Positions 47,949 to 62,325 are shown, numbered from the stretch's first letter. The stretch: DNA of 64,000 bases from Bombus terrestris (GCF_910591885.1 NC_063269.1:4650001-4714000); one strand, 5' to 3'. A program made the numbers and translations. The notes: a model not told the origin generated them from the letters alone.

Positions 47949-49260
47949 CGCCGTAATCTTCGAGTCCACGGAAATTGGGTCGTTTTACCTGCCGACGACC
48001 GTCGAGAACAGATCCACCGTTCGGTCCACCGACGAAAGTGATTGATAATGCTCGAAACTTCTCTCTTCTCCGTGTATAGGATGCACACGTGAGCGATAGT
48101 ACATGTGTACGTATAGCTACTGGATATGCGCAAGGACACTGGACTACCCTGAGCTGATTATTCGAGGCCACGCCTCCCGTCTTCCGACCTTACATCGTAA
48201 CAACCGCCCCTTTCGAATTTTCAAAATTCACCTACAACCTGTTATCTCCAATGCCTTTTTTTTATTCATTACACTCTAACCAATCATTGAATTTGATGCC
48301 GCGGTTATTTCATGCGATCGCGAGTGTCCGATGTTTAGGCGCCTTTTGAAAATAATAAAATCTAAAAAAAAATGTGGGGGATGTTTGTTAGATACCAAAA
48401 AAGTGCTCGGCCCTGGACATTTAGTAGCGCCGCTGTTCCAAAGTGGTAAATCATGTAACTACATGATACGAATGGTTTTAAAAAAGGATGAAAGAAATAT
48501 GTACATACTTACATATGTATAGTATTTGTTTTATGATAAGCGTTAATTAATTTTTGGTTCCACTGTTGGCAATAAACAATTGACTCTGAATTCGTTAATA
48601 GAGGTCTAAAAGAAAATATGATTTCTTGCGTTCACTTTTTATTTTGAGAATTGTATCGGAATCTCTCGAAATGTTTATAATTCAGCTCATAGTAATAATT
48701 ATTTTTAATTTATATTACATGAAAGCCAAAAATAAAATCTCTGTTAAAAGTAATTGTTTTGTAATACTTGAAAGGAAGCAAAAGATACGAAATTTCAATC
48801 GGAATACGATCATTGTACAATTATGTATCAACACTGATTGTAAATTGTGATTTTTTTAACAATAATACACAGTACTAAATGCGGAGGATGAAAGTACTTT
48901 TACCAACTGTTTTGGTTTTAGTTACTAGCTTTGCCTGTGTTTAGTAAGATGGCGCTATACGGTATTTATCAAAAGGAGAGGAAGGGAAACGAGTAACGTG
49001 CAACGGAGATAGTTGAAATAAGTTGACCTGTGTCTCCGCGGTCGAGCGCGCTCGTTCTGCTCGAAACGTTCGAGCACGAAACGTTACGTTAGTTTGTCGT
49101 AAATTGAGTTACGTCTCGTCGTATCTGTTGTACGGTTCGGATATTGCATCGTGTAGTCCTCAGTGTGTGCATGTGTGTGTGTCAATGATTCGTTATTAAC
49201 GGTGCAGTTCGGCCTGATATATCAGAAGATAAATTATGATGGTCTGATCGCGGTTCCAAC
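47949..49260. promoter_or_regulatory. Divergent promoter region between Mdm1 and FCHo
   Basis: The first coding exons of Mdm1 (minus) and FCHo (plus) start 1.3 kb apart in opposite directions. AAGATGGCGCTATAC at 48947-48961 resembles the ATGGCG-type initiator/YY1-like promoter element seen at many housekeeping genes. A GC-rich stretch with CGCGGTCGAGCGCGCTCG at 49037-49054 follows and probably belongs to the FCHo 5' UTR. No TATA box is evident. Confidence 0.45.
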
Positions 49261-49290
49261 ATGACTGTGGATTTCGCCGACTACTTTTGG
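49261..49290 (+). CDS. FCHo: FCHo first coding exon
   Basis: Ten codons, [10 protein letters not shown], then the donor TGG|GTGAGT in phase 0. The tiny first exon matches the conserved N-terminus of the family, which fixes the start. Confidence 0.85.
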
Positions 49291-52200
49291 GTGAGTGTCT
49301 TTTCGCTTGTTATCCCAGAATGTCATCCTCGTTAGATTTAGGTTAGGTACGGAGAAAAACCCTCTTTCTTTCCCTTTTTGTCTTATCCTGCGTAAGAACT
49401 CTTAACAAACTCTTCTCGTGACTGTCCCTACGTCATGCTACCGTTACATTTTTTATTTTCGTCTAAATATTATCGTGTTTCACCTAACGAAATCTTCTTT
49501 TCTGTCTTTCTTCCACCGTACTATAATCATCCTCGTTCTTCTCCTTTTCTCTTTTACGCGGCACATTTGTCTTTATACTTTTCCGCGAATACAAGGTTAT
49601 TCATTTCACCTCCCTGTCATCTCGTTCTCCTATCATCTCCATGACCCATGGAAAAATGATCGCACGTTGACATATGTATTGCGTTTTCTATGCATGTTTA
49701 TAGTTTAAATGCAGAAGAAAGTGAAATTGTTAGGTTTGTTTAAAAGTTCTAAGATCTTTTGTCATAACTTGTATTATTAATTATATTTTCCTATTGTATA
49801 ATTTTACATATTTCGATATAAATTTTGTATATTTTTGTTTTAAGATGATTGCAACACAGATCTCTACTAAATGAAAATTTCTCTTTGTAGACAAGAATTA
49901 CTGGAAATTTGCATTTTTTTTATGCTTTAACAAATTTTGGCGACATATAGACTTAAATGTTTCTAATAATTTTGTATTAAGGGCCTTAGTTTTATAAATT
50001 TTTTTGGAGGATTTGACATTGTTTTCCTGACAGAAGCATGGTACAGATAAGATAGCTACCACTTCCTTTCATTTCCCTTAAAATTTTATCTATTGAAGAT
50101 TATTATATGTAGGATATTATTATGATGACTCAAATATCAAATTTTATAAAAAAAGGCTATAATGATTCATTTATTTTTTATGGAGCTAATGTTTTATTAT
50201 AGTATTTAAGAATTTATAAAATAAAAGGAATTTTTATTAATCTTGCTTCCTTCGCTTATCTTCTATTGAAAAATATTACAAAATCTATAGGAAAAGAGTT
50301 ATAGTCTATTAATTTAACTAAAACAGAATTTACAAAATTTTGTTATTCTGTACTAATAAAATTTGCAATAAAAATTTATGCCATGTGTCATGAGTGACAA
50401 GTAATATGTACAATAGGATGATAAGAGTAATAATATGTAATGACAGCTTATTGTAGCGACGTTACTCAAGTGTTCTACTCTGTGTGAGTTTACAGCATGA
50501 TCAGGGTTCAAGTGTTAAGTGGCTAAGTGGTCTTAAGTATAGCTTTAGTATATGTCTTTTAGGCATGATACTTTAATTGCAAATGAAATATATTTTCTAT
50601 TAATAAAAAAATTCTGATCCTAGTAACATATCAGTAAGTAGTTCTCAAGCATTCATTAATATGTATTAGAAGTAAGAAATGCAAATGTATTGATATATAG
50701 AATAATACATTGTGAATGTAATGTAAATGTGATAGAAAGTATTTAGACAAAAAGAACATTTTTCTGTAATTCAAGGGCGAAAAGAATAATGGATATGACG
50801 TGTTATATCATAACATGAAGCATGGTGCAGTTGCAAGCAAGGAGTTGGCTGAGTTTCTGAAAGAACGATCAACCATAGAAGAAAATAATTATAAGGTTCT
50901 GAGTAAGCTAGCTAAACAAGCTGGCAGTAGCAGTAGTACGCAAGGAACATTTGCACCTGTTTGGGCTGCCTTAAGAGGAGCAGCAGAAAAACTTGCTGGT
51001 TTGCACTTGCAAATGGCCCAAAGGGTCACTGAACTAATAAAAGATGTATCAAAATATACAGATGAATTACATAAGAAACACAAGGCTGTATGTAACTTTC
51101 TCTTCTTAATTTTCTTATATAGAGATAAGTCAAAGTTTTAGATATTTTCTGCAAATAATTGTTTATATAGAATGTGTTAAAATTGCTAAGCATATTAGTA
51201 AGTAATATAGTATGGATTATTCTAGTAATATATAGAAAAGATATTTACAATAAATTTCATTGTTTTATATTAACAATTAAAGCTTCTTTTATGTTGCAAC
51301 ATGTTATTTTATTTGTTGCACTTATTGTAACTATTTATCATATTGAAGTATGAATCATTTTGTATATTTTGTACCCTATCAGTATCCGCCCACAGTCAGG
51401 TCACTAGGTTCTCTCAGACAGTAGTGTTTGTAAAGATATAAAGATAATGTTTATCAAATAACACTGATAAGCAATTATTTGAAATAGCCAATTAATTAAC
51501 ATATTACTTTGTAGTTGATTTTAATGCTTGGTTATATTTATATTATAAAAAAACATATATGTAAACAAAACAAATAATATGTAGGTAAAAGAAGAAGAGT
51601 CATCTACCTTGGAAGTTGTGCAAAGTATACAGAATATTACTGTGACATTACATAAGGCAAAAGATATGCGTATGCAAAAGGGTCTTGAATTAGAAAAATT
51701 GCGGAAAGACAATGCCAGCCAAAAAGAATTAGAAAAAGCAGAAATTAAGTTTAAAAAAGCACAGGACGATTATAAAACTTTGGTTGATAAATATATGGGC
51801 ATAAGAAATGATTTTCAAACCAAAATGACTCAAACATGCAGGGTACTTTTCTAACTTATCACTCTTAAATGAAATTTTCTATGAAAATTGGCATAATACT
51901 AATGAATCTATTCTTTCCTTATTAAGCGATTCCAATATGTAGAGGAAACACACTTAAAGCATATGAAGGAATTTTTAAACATCTATGCTGATGTTTTGCA
52001 GTCAAATCATGAACAAGTTGGTCAAGTTCATATTGATTTTAAACGACAATGTTCAGACATGACAGTGGACAAATTATTAGAGCAATTTGTACAAAGCAAA
52101 TATACAGGTTTTGAGAAACCAGGTAAAAATCTTTGTAATATATGGACAGAGTTTAGTATTTAGTACATAAATCATTTTCTCATAAATCAGGTACATTCGA

Positions 52201-55200
52201 ATATGAAGAGATCATAACAGGTTTAGGAGAAATGACCAGTCATTCTCAGTTGGAAAGCAATGTTGAGACACCTAAGGAAACATCAAAAGGAGCTAATGGA
52301 GAAACAGGCGTTGCTGGTAACATTCACAGTTCAAAAAACGATCGGGGATTAAAAGGGGAGGGTTGTCAGGTGGATGAGGAAAAGGGGACGGTACAAGAAA
52401 AAACAAATGAAAATCTGAATGAAAGAGACAGAGAATTGTCACATGCACAAGCCACCAAGGCTTCCCGGCGTACTACCTCGCTACTCAACCTGTTCATGTC
52501 CAACTCCCAGGGTAGGTTTTTAAAGTTGAATAGAATGTACAAAACCTCATTCTATTTTAATTGCAACAGTTTTTATCTACCTTGATGTAATGTAACTTTT
52601 GGTTATTATTACAAAGTATCATACTTTAACATAATCAATAGCAATTATAACAAATTTTATAACTAATAAAATTGTTAAAATTTAAGTTATTTAAAAATAC
52701 GTGAAATTGATTTTTCCACTCACACATTATGTCTTGGTAGATGTGTTTTGCAGTTTTTTATTTATCACATCAATACTATTTTATTATTTTATTCACATAC
52801 ATACACTTGACCAATTTATTTTTTAGCACTGAATCACAAATTTAATTAATGGCATATAGGCATATGCGAAACAACTTTATTGACTTATGCTTATGTGGTT
52901 GTGTTACAATGCTTGCGCGTTATAATCTAACAATAGGTGGAGGATGACATTGCAAGTTATCATGTATTCCAGGGGGTTTATAAATGTATTTTTTTTCTTT
53001 TTCTTTAGCATAAATATTGAATTTATAAGTGAATGAATTTACTAATTATAATTAAATCAAATTAATAATTAAATTAATTATTAATTAAAAATAACTTATA
53101 ATTAAAATATAATCGATACTCATTTCACTTTATATACTTATAGTTTTTATTACAAAATTATCAAATTCTTTTTAATACAAATCTGATGATAAAATGATAT
53201 CACTTAAACTAACATCCCTCTGGAGTGCTATTGATGCCACTGAAAGTGCATAGTGTAATTAAATTTTAATAGATATAAGTATGAAAATAGCAAGATGAAG
53301 AAAAAAGGGCCATTGGAGTCACAGATCATTGAAAGATATAAGCAATGAGTGTTGTTTCAGACAAACAGAAGCAAGCAGGGTCTGGTTCGGCACCTGCAAC
53401 TCCTCAGGGGAACAACCTGCCTCCTGCTGTTCCACCTCCCAGCATCTCCAGGAACCCTCTCAGAGGATCTAAATGTAACTGCTTACATTGTCATTACCTA
53501 TACCCTTGCCATATCCATTACTCGCATTTTAATGTAATTACTAGAATATTGGTACTATTTTACACACTACAGTATAGGTACTGTTTTACACATACACATA
53601 CAAGAGATCTGTATGAAAATGTTGCTTTCTTTGGTAGTTAGATCAAAGCATTTCAGGTGAGGGTTTATCATTAGTAAATTTCTGCAGCTTTCTATAACAT
53701 TTTTTCAAAACTTTATTAAAAATTATTTAAGAAAATGTCGATATTCATTAAAATTTACAAATCTTTCCAAATTTTGCTGGTGTATTCTAAATGTTTGCAT
53801 TGTTACTAATTATATCTAATTGTTCTTTTTTATAAGTATTTGATCGATTTTTTTAAACACTATTTAAATATAATTAATTATAATGATAATATCAAGATCC
53901 ATTATATAATTAAAATATAACTAAATATAACTAAAAACTATATAAAATATAATTAAAATATAACATAAATAAGTGATTGTGTTCAGTTGAAATTAACAGA
54001 GATATATTTGTATAGAATTTTAAAAGACCAATTTTAACGAAGCACTCCTTTCACACACCTTTATCTTTATCTTGCTCTATTGGTTGTTCTCTATCTATGG
54101 TATTTGGTAACAGTTTTATTATCATAGTTCTTCCAATATAATCCTATTGTCATACAGGATATGTGGTTAAATAAAATATCTGGTGACTTACAGTGGTAAC
54201 GTGTATTATGGTTCCTCCACTCTGCACTCTTTTAGATCAGCAGTGTACGTATACTAACATTGTTCAAGCACACTAAATTAATGTTACGTGCATAGAGACA
54301 TATTGTAAGATAATAACTGGTGATATACTGCTAATTCACAGATAATTAGAAGGATACATATCTAACATTAATTTATTCTTAGCTTTGAAAGCACATTTAA
54401 AATATTTCTTCAGTCAATATAAATGGTCTTATATTTGTAGATACATCTCAGGCACTAAAGGGAAGAAATATTTTTTGTTCTTGTTTGACTAACACTGAAA
54501 CAAGCTTGCTTAGACAATAGGCTTTAGTTCTAGAATTACATGGTAATCTAATCAGGCAACTTAATATTTTGTTTTTTTGTTTTTTTTTTTCGTAAAGTGT
54601 TACTTACATAAATTGTTTTTCTAACAATCTTTTATGTAAACTTATATCAAGGGGTTCTTCTATCAACACGGCTCATTGTGAAATTTTTGTTTATATTATA
54701 TGCTCACTCTTCCTTGATAAAAAAGACATTATTAATTTAACATAAAAGTTAGAGTTAAGAAGAATTGTGCATTTTGGAAAGTTTCTGAAATTGAAACTAT
54801 CTATGGTGTATTAATAGAATGGTAGCAATTTTCATGTCATACACATTGATTCATAGATATCTCCCATTTCCTTTAAAAAAAAAAACCATCAGTACCTAAC
54901 ATCTCGAGGCCGATTCTTGAACGGGTCAATTGTAAATTAATTTTTGAAACTTTCTCTGTTGCCTCTATAACAAACACATGTCCTCATAGAATTAATTAAA
55001 TAAAGGGAGTTGGATTTGGATAAAGTTGAAATACGAATGTGGGGTTGGCTACTGACGGGGCCTCAGGTGAGCCTCTTATGAGTCTGTTACTGCATGGCTC
55101 ACTTGTAATTTGTATTTATTTTCCAAGTGCAGATATCTTTTATGATATAGCGTAATGTGATTCTGCAAGCAACCCTTTTTATATTCATTAGCCGCATCAT

Positions 55201-58200
55201 TGTCCAATGTAGTTATTGTAAATGTTCCTTTTGTATCACGATATCTCTTTCCCCTCTTGTACTTCTTTTTTTTTTTCTTTGTTTAATTGAATGTTCGTAA
55301 TGCTAAAGTTAATACGATTAATCAATATGTACAAGGTTCAAAATTATTATATGAAGTTATCGTATCTCATTTTCGAATTATCGTCACTTTATTCGTAACT
55401 TCGCATGTCGATAGTTAACATCTTTGCTTGCAGAACATGTGTATCGTATGCCCTACCGATTCGTAGAGAGGTATACAAGAGATATACAAATACGAGATGA
55501 AATTGCGTAATCTCTTATATATGGTTAACTGTTGTGAGAAAAATCGAGAAAAGAATATCCTATCATTAATATCGTAGGAAGTACATATGTTATTATTGTT
55601 AGAAAAACAATTTAAAAGAAGAAATTGGACGTCTGCAGATCTGTATATGATTTGATGGTGATGGTGTATGGGTTTTCTTATACCTCTGCTAATGTAACGT
55701 GCTATACTTTTTTTGCTATTATCTGTATCTCCTATCTATTATTTTTAATGACTTAATGCAGCAATTAAAACTATTTTGTCGATTTTAGAATGTGCTGATA
55801 TGTTTTTCTGTTGAAAGATCGTTGATGTTTCAAAACGAATATTAAGTTGTAAGAGAATATAAGTGTAGTGGACACAGAAATTTATGTCAGCATAATTAGA
55901 GAGAATGCTGTCAAAAAAGAGCTCGTGAAAAGTGCATCTGCTACTTGTTGATCCGGTGACAATTATTTTGTTTGTCCTGTAGATATTTAATCACGTTGCG
56001 CTATGCCTTAAACACTTGGAAAGTAAATTGATTTCTATCTGTCGTTGAATCGGAGATATTAATTTTATATTAATTTCTCGATTAATGATATTATCTTTTT
56101 CGATACAGATACGTTGACACCGCAAACGTAGTTCCTTTCTGCTTCTTACAATTAGTCTTACAATTAGTTTATAATTATTTCCTTTTACTCTGTATTAAGA
56201 AGAGTAACGCCATATTAATTAAGTTAATCAACAAAATAACTATTTGATAAAAATTGCTTCTCTCGAGAGTAATATATTATTATTAGACTCGATTTATTCA
56301 CCTAAATGTAACGTTTGACGCTAACTGCGATTAAAAGGTACAATTTAGTTTCCATAATAATAAACGAGTTTCCTTGATTCTTATATATTATAGAGAAGAG
56401 AATAATTTTTATCGTTTTTTTAATATTATAATGATTAGAAGTTAGAAATACTACATGTCATTGTAAGAGAACTTTTGATATCGAGTATTCAGATTTACTA
56501 CGAAAAGTTAAGTGCTGCTTTGTTCTCTACATACCGTGTGTCCACAACCAACAGGGTTTCTTCGCAGCAGAAGAGAGAAAAGAAAGGAAAAGAAGGCGAA
56601 AAAGAAGAAGGATATTGTGGAAACGAGCAGCAACAAAGAAGAAAAGTCTGACCTGTCAGTATATGCTCATTCAGCAGATCTAGTGCACCAGAGATCAATC
56701 CCATGATCGAGCTTAAAAATTTATCATTGGACAATATTAAAACCATTATAGCACAAATAACATTTTTATACAAAAAGCTTGATCATAGAATTAGATCTTA
56801 TGCCTACCTCCTTTATTCTTTTTTTATTCTTCTTTTACAATTTTTATTGGCACATTAGTACCGCTAAAGCACAATGATGTTGCAATGTAAAATAACGCAC
56901 GATTATTAATAATTGAGTTTCTGATACGTAAAATAAAAGACAGAGAAAAGAAAGAGATTTTATCATGTGTACATGATGCACTGGGCCTGCTGGAACACTT
57001 GAGGGTATATCCTACTGAACTACGCTAATTCTATATAATAGGGAGGATAAGGATGACAGTAGAAAGTCTGAAACACCGACACCGGAAGTAGATGAGGATG
57101 GTTTCTGTATTAGACCAAAAGCAGAGCCGTGGGAGAATGAGAAAGGATTTTATTCTAGCTCAGATACCGATTCCGAAGATGAGAGGGAACGAAAGATTCG
57201 AGTGGAAATAAAACCACTAAGCAATGGCGGAGCACCGATGAGCGCCAGTGTGGACGAACTCAGGGCGACTGTGGAAAATCTATCGTTATCGCCTGCACCG
57301 ACGGTATGTTCTTTACTTCTCTTCGATTTTTCTTTCTTAGGTGTTAATACTTTCAGAGGATCTTTTTTCTCCAACGATATCGTTCCGATTACGTAACAGG
57401 GACGCAGAGGATCAAATAACGATTCAGATCATCATATGAAAAGGTCTCAGTCAGTGTCACAGCAATTAGGAGGTAAGCCAAGCTCGGATTTACTTGGCCT
57501 AAACTTGTTCAATCCTAGCAGTACACCATCGAGCGCCTCAACGCCGACTGGTAGTCATCCGTACGCGCCATTGCAAAGTCCTCCGCCACTGTCTTTGTCA
57601 CCGACGCCTCAACCACAGCCGCCACAATCCGCACCACCTACACATCCTCACCCACGATTCCCTGGTGAGTTTACGGGAGTCGCGTTGTCGCATTCTCAGC
57701 TTATCGGGACGCTTTTTGTGTCTTGTCAAAAGTATCATGTCGTTATATGTATACTATGGGAACTTAGGCTATATATAGGAAATTTAGAAGATTTCATCGT
57801 TTGCAGATGGAGATTTGTTTTCGGAAGTAGGAGACATCACTCCGGCCTTACCTCCCAAGCAATCCGCATCCTCCACTCCGACAGGATCCATCATCATTCC
57901 TAGACCTCCGTCCCGAAGAGGAGAAGGTCCATCGCCAAGGGGTAGAAGTTCACCGGCAACTATATCCAGAGCCGATAGCGTGGCTAGCTTAGAGTTTCGT
58001 ACAGCTGGTGTTGGCGTTGGCTCTTCCAGGGGCCCATCTCCGCTCACGATTGGACTCGCAGACACTATACCTTTAGCAGTTGCTTTCCATGAGATAGTAC
58101 ACTCTTATTTCAGAGGTACCGATGAAACACGGTGTCAGGTGAAACTCAGTGGAGATATGATGTTATCGTTTCCTGCTGGTATCGTCGCCGTGTTAGCGAA

Positions 58201-59213
58201 TAATCCAAGTCCTGCGAAACTTACGTTTCGCGTGCGAAACAGTAATAGATTGGAAAAATTGTTCCCTAATAATCAGCTTGTCAGCATGTAAGTTACCATA
58301 GGATGAAGATTGTGGTAAATAGTTCGTACGAGAATGTTCGAATATTGATATTTTCTGCAGGGATGCAACGCAGACAACTGTCGACAGTACAATTTTTGAA
58401 TTCAATATGAGTGCCTTAACTACGTTGTTGCGCAAACAGGCTGAACAAAATCCCTCAGCTTCGTATTTTAACGTCGACATACTCAAGTATCAAATCAAGT
58501 GCAAGGAGGGCGCAGGTTCATGTCCTTTCCAGCTGGTTGCCTATTGGAAGTGTGAAACGACTCATACCGATCTTAAGGTACTTATCGTTGATACATTATT
58601 ACAGCAATCTTTTGCTAAACAAACAATATACGGGTGTTTCAGATTGATTATAAATATAACAGTCGTGCTATGGCTTCTCCGAGTCCACTGTTAAACCTTC
58701 ATGTGGCTGCGCCCATAGACGGAGGTTTCAAGTCACTGAATAGTAAACCTCAGGCACAGTGGTTGCAAGACACGAATCGGGTACTGTGGAAGTTCACGGA
58801 ACTGTCGCAGCACAGCGAAGGTAACGGCGTAGGCTCATTGAAAGCTCGGGTGGAACTTGCGCATGGGCCAGGAAACCAAGGAACCATATTCACACAGTTT
58901 AATTGCGAAGGGACCACATTATCTGGAGTTGAGTTCGAGCTTTTAGGCCCGGGATATAGATTAAGTTTAGTAAAGCGTAGATTCGTATCTGGTGAGTGAT
59001 TTACTTTCTATATTTTTTTCTCTATCTATTTGTTTCTTTAGCTTCTTTAGTTACGATAGTATCCTTACACACACGATGTTCTTACAAGAAGTTAACAATG
59101 TATATAAATTACATTACGAGAACAGTTTCTGTGTACTTTTAGGAAAGTATATTTGTGATGGAGATTCCGACTCACGAAGTAGATACGCTGCTCCACCATC
59201 CAATGTGGATTGA
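49261..59213 (+). CDS. FCHo: F-BAR domain only protein (FCHO1/2 family), whole gene
   Basis: Thirteen coding exons join in phase: 49261-49290, 50776-51087, 51585-51842, 51927-52122, 52191-52511, 53361-53474, 56555-56645, 57042-57303, 57400-57664, 57807-58287, 58361-58577, 58643-58991, 59143-59213. Total 988 residues. Residues 1-265 are an F-BAR domain (starts [20 protein letters not shown]; contains [20 protein letters not shown] and [12 protein letters not shown]). Residues 266-700 are a Ser/Pro-rich linker with [13 protein letters not shown] and a Lys-rich stretch. Residues about 701-988 are a mu-homology domain ([17 protein letters not shown] to the end). The family bends membrane at nascent clathrin pits; the linker activates AP-2 and the mu-homology domain binds Eps15 and intersectin. 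Exon 7 (56555-56645) has a weak donor, AA|GTCTGA. Length is somewhat above human FCHO2 (about 810). Confidence 0.92.
49291..50775 (+). other. FCHo intron 1, no gene seen
   Basis: AT-rich intron of 1.5 kb, pyrimidine-rich near its start. Short open frames near 49418-49708 are Phe/Leu/Ser-rich noise. Confidence 0.7.
50776..52122 (+). CDS. FCHo: FCHo exons 2-4, F-BAR domain core
   Basis: Exons 50776-51087, 51585-51842 and 51927-52122 encode the antiparallel helices of the F-BAR module, residues 11-265. They contain [20 protein letters not shown] and [20 protein letters not shown]. All splice sites are GT-AG. The frame-consistent joins are GCT|GTA, AGG|CGA and a phase-1 split Gly. Confidence 0.92.
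53475..56554 (+). other. FCHo intron 6, 3.1 kb
   Basis: AT-rich, without a recognised element or nested gene. It contains one good-looking isolated donor at 55067 behind a 61-base open segment (see findings). Confidence 0.6.
56555..56645 (+). CDS. FCHo: FCHo exon 7, Lys/Arg-rich, boundaries uncertain
   Basis: Acceptor CCACAACCAACAG leads to [19 protein letters not shown] and [10 protein letters not shown]. The phase-2 end needed by the next exon is met only by the weak donor GAAAA|GTCTGA. If this donor is skipped, the frame runs to a stop at 56704-56706, which would give a short isoform of the F-BAR domain plus a basic tail. Confidence 0.6.
57807..59213 (+). CDS. FCHo: FCHo exons 10-13, mu-homology domain
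   Basis: Exons 57807-58287, 58361-58577, 58643-58991 and 59143-59213. The domain starts about 84 codons into the first of these ([20 protein letters not shown]). It includes [40 protein letters not shown] and the last strand [20 protein letters not shown], then [20 protein letters not shown] and NVD before the stop. The fold is that of the AP-2 mu and stonin cargo-binding domain. Confidence 0.92.
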
Positions 59214-59505
59214 CGACTTCCAGAATGGGCGCCTCAATGGGAGAGCCTGCCCATTTAATATTGGCACTTGCTTGTTCATTCACTGCCCATACCACGACTA
59301 ATGTTCGTTCAAATTCGAAATCGGCGTGGGGAAGCCTGTTGGATACCAAAGAACGTGTGCGATACAATAATAAGATTACATAGTAGACGAATAATTTGTA
59401 CAGATGCCGTGATGCTACGTGATTTCCATATAGCAGAATGTAAAGTTTATTCACGTTACGTGTTAAAAAAGGAAAAGAAAGGATCTTGGATACGAGAAAG
59501 CGGCA

Positions 59506-59511
59506 AATAAA
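59506..59511 (+). terminator. Proximal poly(A) signal candidate of FCHo
   Basis: AATAAA about 290 bases after the stop codon. Cleavage here would give a short 3' UTR. Confidence 0.35.
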
Positions 59512-59894
59512 GATCACATAAATTTGTACCCTTCATAAATTAAGATGAGTATGGTACGATATATATGATCTTAGGCGAAGAAAATATTTGGACAGAAATG
59601 TAACGAAAAACATAGTTGGACTTCGTAAGTCACTCGCTACCTGATGAATAGCGTTCTGTGTTTTATAACTTGTATATTTTTCAATTTTTCTATATATTCT
59701 CGATTAGATTGTACTATTTTAGTAAAGTTTGTACGTGATGCGTAAACGAGGTGTAACTACGACGACGATGATGACGATAACGACAGCAGAAAACGTTTAA
59801 AACGTCGAAGAGTAAGTAGACCTTTCTCGCATAAAACCTTTGGTGTCCAGCATATTTTTCACCACGATATTCTCGCCATATTATTGTGTATGTG

Positions 59895-59926
59895 TATATA
59901 TATATATATATATATACATATATATA
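59895..59926. repeat. TA microsatellite
   Basis: A run of TA units broken once by CATA, in the FCHo 3' UTR. Confidence 0.85.
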
Positions 59927-62308
59927 ATCAAAATACATACGTTATGACTTTTTTTACCTAACAGCACGGAAAAGCTCTAGAAAAGATCATCAAACAGTAC
60001 AATGTTCTTAATCTATTGTTAAATTCTGCGTTAATTTTAATGTAATTATTATATATTGCTATCTTATCGTTAAGAAGTTTTGAAAGAAATGTAAAGATTC
60101 TGTAACACCAATTAACTTCGTGTCTGTACATTAGCGTTTCTATTTTATACGGAGGCCCTATATTTACTTTTTAAATTTTTCGATGTAGTCCTATGGTATA
60201 CGTTTTCAGATCTGTTTTTACCGATATCCGTGGAATTTTTGAAAAAATATTTGGTTACACGTACATTTAAAAAATTAATGATTCTCAAAATGAAATCGTG
60301 TTCTTTGTTTTACAACACATTCAACTTTATTGCGCAGCGATTCCTGCGTTCGTTAACGCTGGTAAAGAAGAAAAAAAAGAAGAAAAAAAAAAGAATTGCA
60401 ACGTAGTTTTGCTTTATTTATGAACAAAGAAAATAGCGAGGACGTTAAGAACAAAATGTTCGATAGAGATTAGTAATAGTTCATACGTATACTAAGTGAA
60501 ATTGGCAAGTAATGAAAAAGAAATGCTTTATTAAAATGATTAAACATACGATTTTAACATTGTAACAAACAAATTAGTTGCGCGATTTGCGATTAATTTT
60601 TTAGATCTTGTGAAAGTTTCGAAGAATTGCAAGTTAAATTTCACGGTAATTCCACAGTGATCGTTTCGTTCTTTCCATTATCGCAAAAATAATTTAATAT
60701 TTTTTCTATAATTATCATTAATTATTTCCTATATTTATTATTTTAAAACGAGAATTACTACGTTAACTTTTAATGTGAATCGACTGTATCCTATCGTTTT
60801 CTTGTTTTTCCTTATTCTTTCATTTTCAGTATTTTTTGCAATGATTTTGCGATATATTCGTAAAGCGAATCGACCGTTTTTAGAGACAGTCCATCTCGTT
60901 TAACAGTTACATGTGCATACATACCGCCTGTGTGTATATGTATATGTGTATATAAAAACGAAGTAATAACTTTAAGAATAAGTCTGAAAAAATCGAATTC
61001 GAATATTATTATATAGTCCAGCACACACGATGCTTCCTTTTGTGCAAATTTAGATTATCGGCAACAAGTTAGCATCTAAATACCATGTATCCTCGTGTAT
61101 AGTTCACATAATGTAAAATATTTTTTTAATTTTTTCCATCCATTTTAGAAGTTATAACATTTTACTTCTTAATTTTTTATTGATATTTTAGCAAAGCTAT
61201 TAGATTTTATGAAATATATCTTGTTTATTTTTTTCCTAATGTTATATTTATAACGTCCGATAAAAATGATAAATTCAGTTGACATACTCAAAGATCTAGA
61301 TTGTTTAATTTTGATCTATGCACGAGTTGCAGTGATACTTGTTGCAAGGTATTCGTTACCTGGCTCTAAAAGTGCATTATCCTTTAAGCTATGAAGTAAT
61401 TCGTAGAAAAAATGCGAACTGCTATGTTTGGTTATTGGATGACAAGCACGGTAAACTTTTTTATAGCTATCATTCATTTGAAAGGTACATTGTAAGATGA
61501 TTTTATATTTTAAGAAAACTATTTAGCGTTTAACCGCGAAGCTCCACGTCTATTTTACGAATTTACATTTCATTTTGTTATTATTATAGTAATGATTACT
61601 ATTATTATCATATACTCATGTGAAGAAAGAAAACAAAGAAAAGGTCTACGAAGAGCAATATAAAGAAACCATCTAAGTAATGCGATAAAATTGGTGACCA
61701 CTCCATTTGATGTTGTTTAATACTTAACAAATATGTTGATATGTTTCTTTTAGTACAGCTTTTACATTGATTGATCCTATACTGAAAGCATTTGATCGGA
61801 AAAAATTGTTTGGAAATGTTCGATTATGTACATCGACGATTTGAAGATTAAATATCTATCTTTAGTACATGGTTGGGCATGATAATGTTTAAAAAAAAAG
61901 ATAAATAAGGATGAAGAAAAACAGAAAAGAGCATACGATTATTATGGAGTGGTTCCTGCGAAAAATCGACTGAGCTCTTCTGTGATACGCAAATGTCACT
62001 ATAATTTCGTAATAAATGTTTGTAACGAAACATAATTAATGTTAGTATGATCGCGTTCACTTTCTTCCTGACTGAATTCCCGAACAAAGAACTGACGGTG
62101 TTTAAAAAGAAAACGTGGTTTAACTGCGGCTTTTAATCACCCTTTGATATCATTACAGTCGGGCATAAGTTTTTTCGATTCCTATGCGTACGATTACGCA
62201 GAAATAAAACATATGATTAGATTTTATGCGACTCGCTTTTTACGTATTATTGTAATAATGACGAGAAATACAATTTTATCGGATTCTGATAAATAACATC
62301 ACACATAC

Positions 62309-62325
62309 ATACACACACACACACA

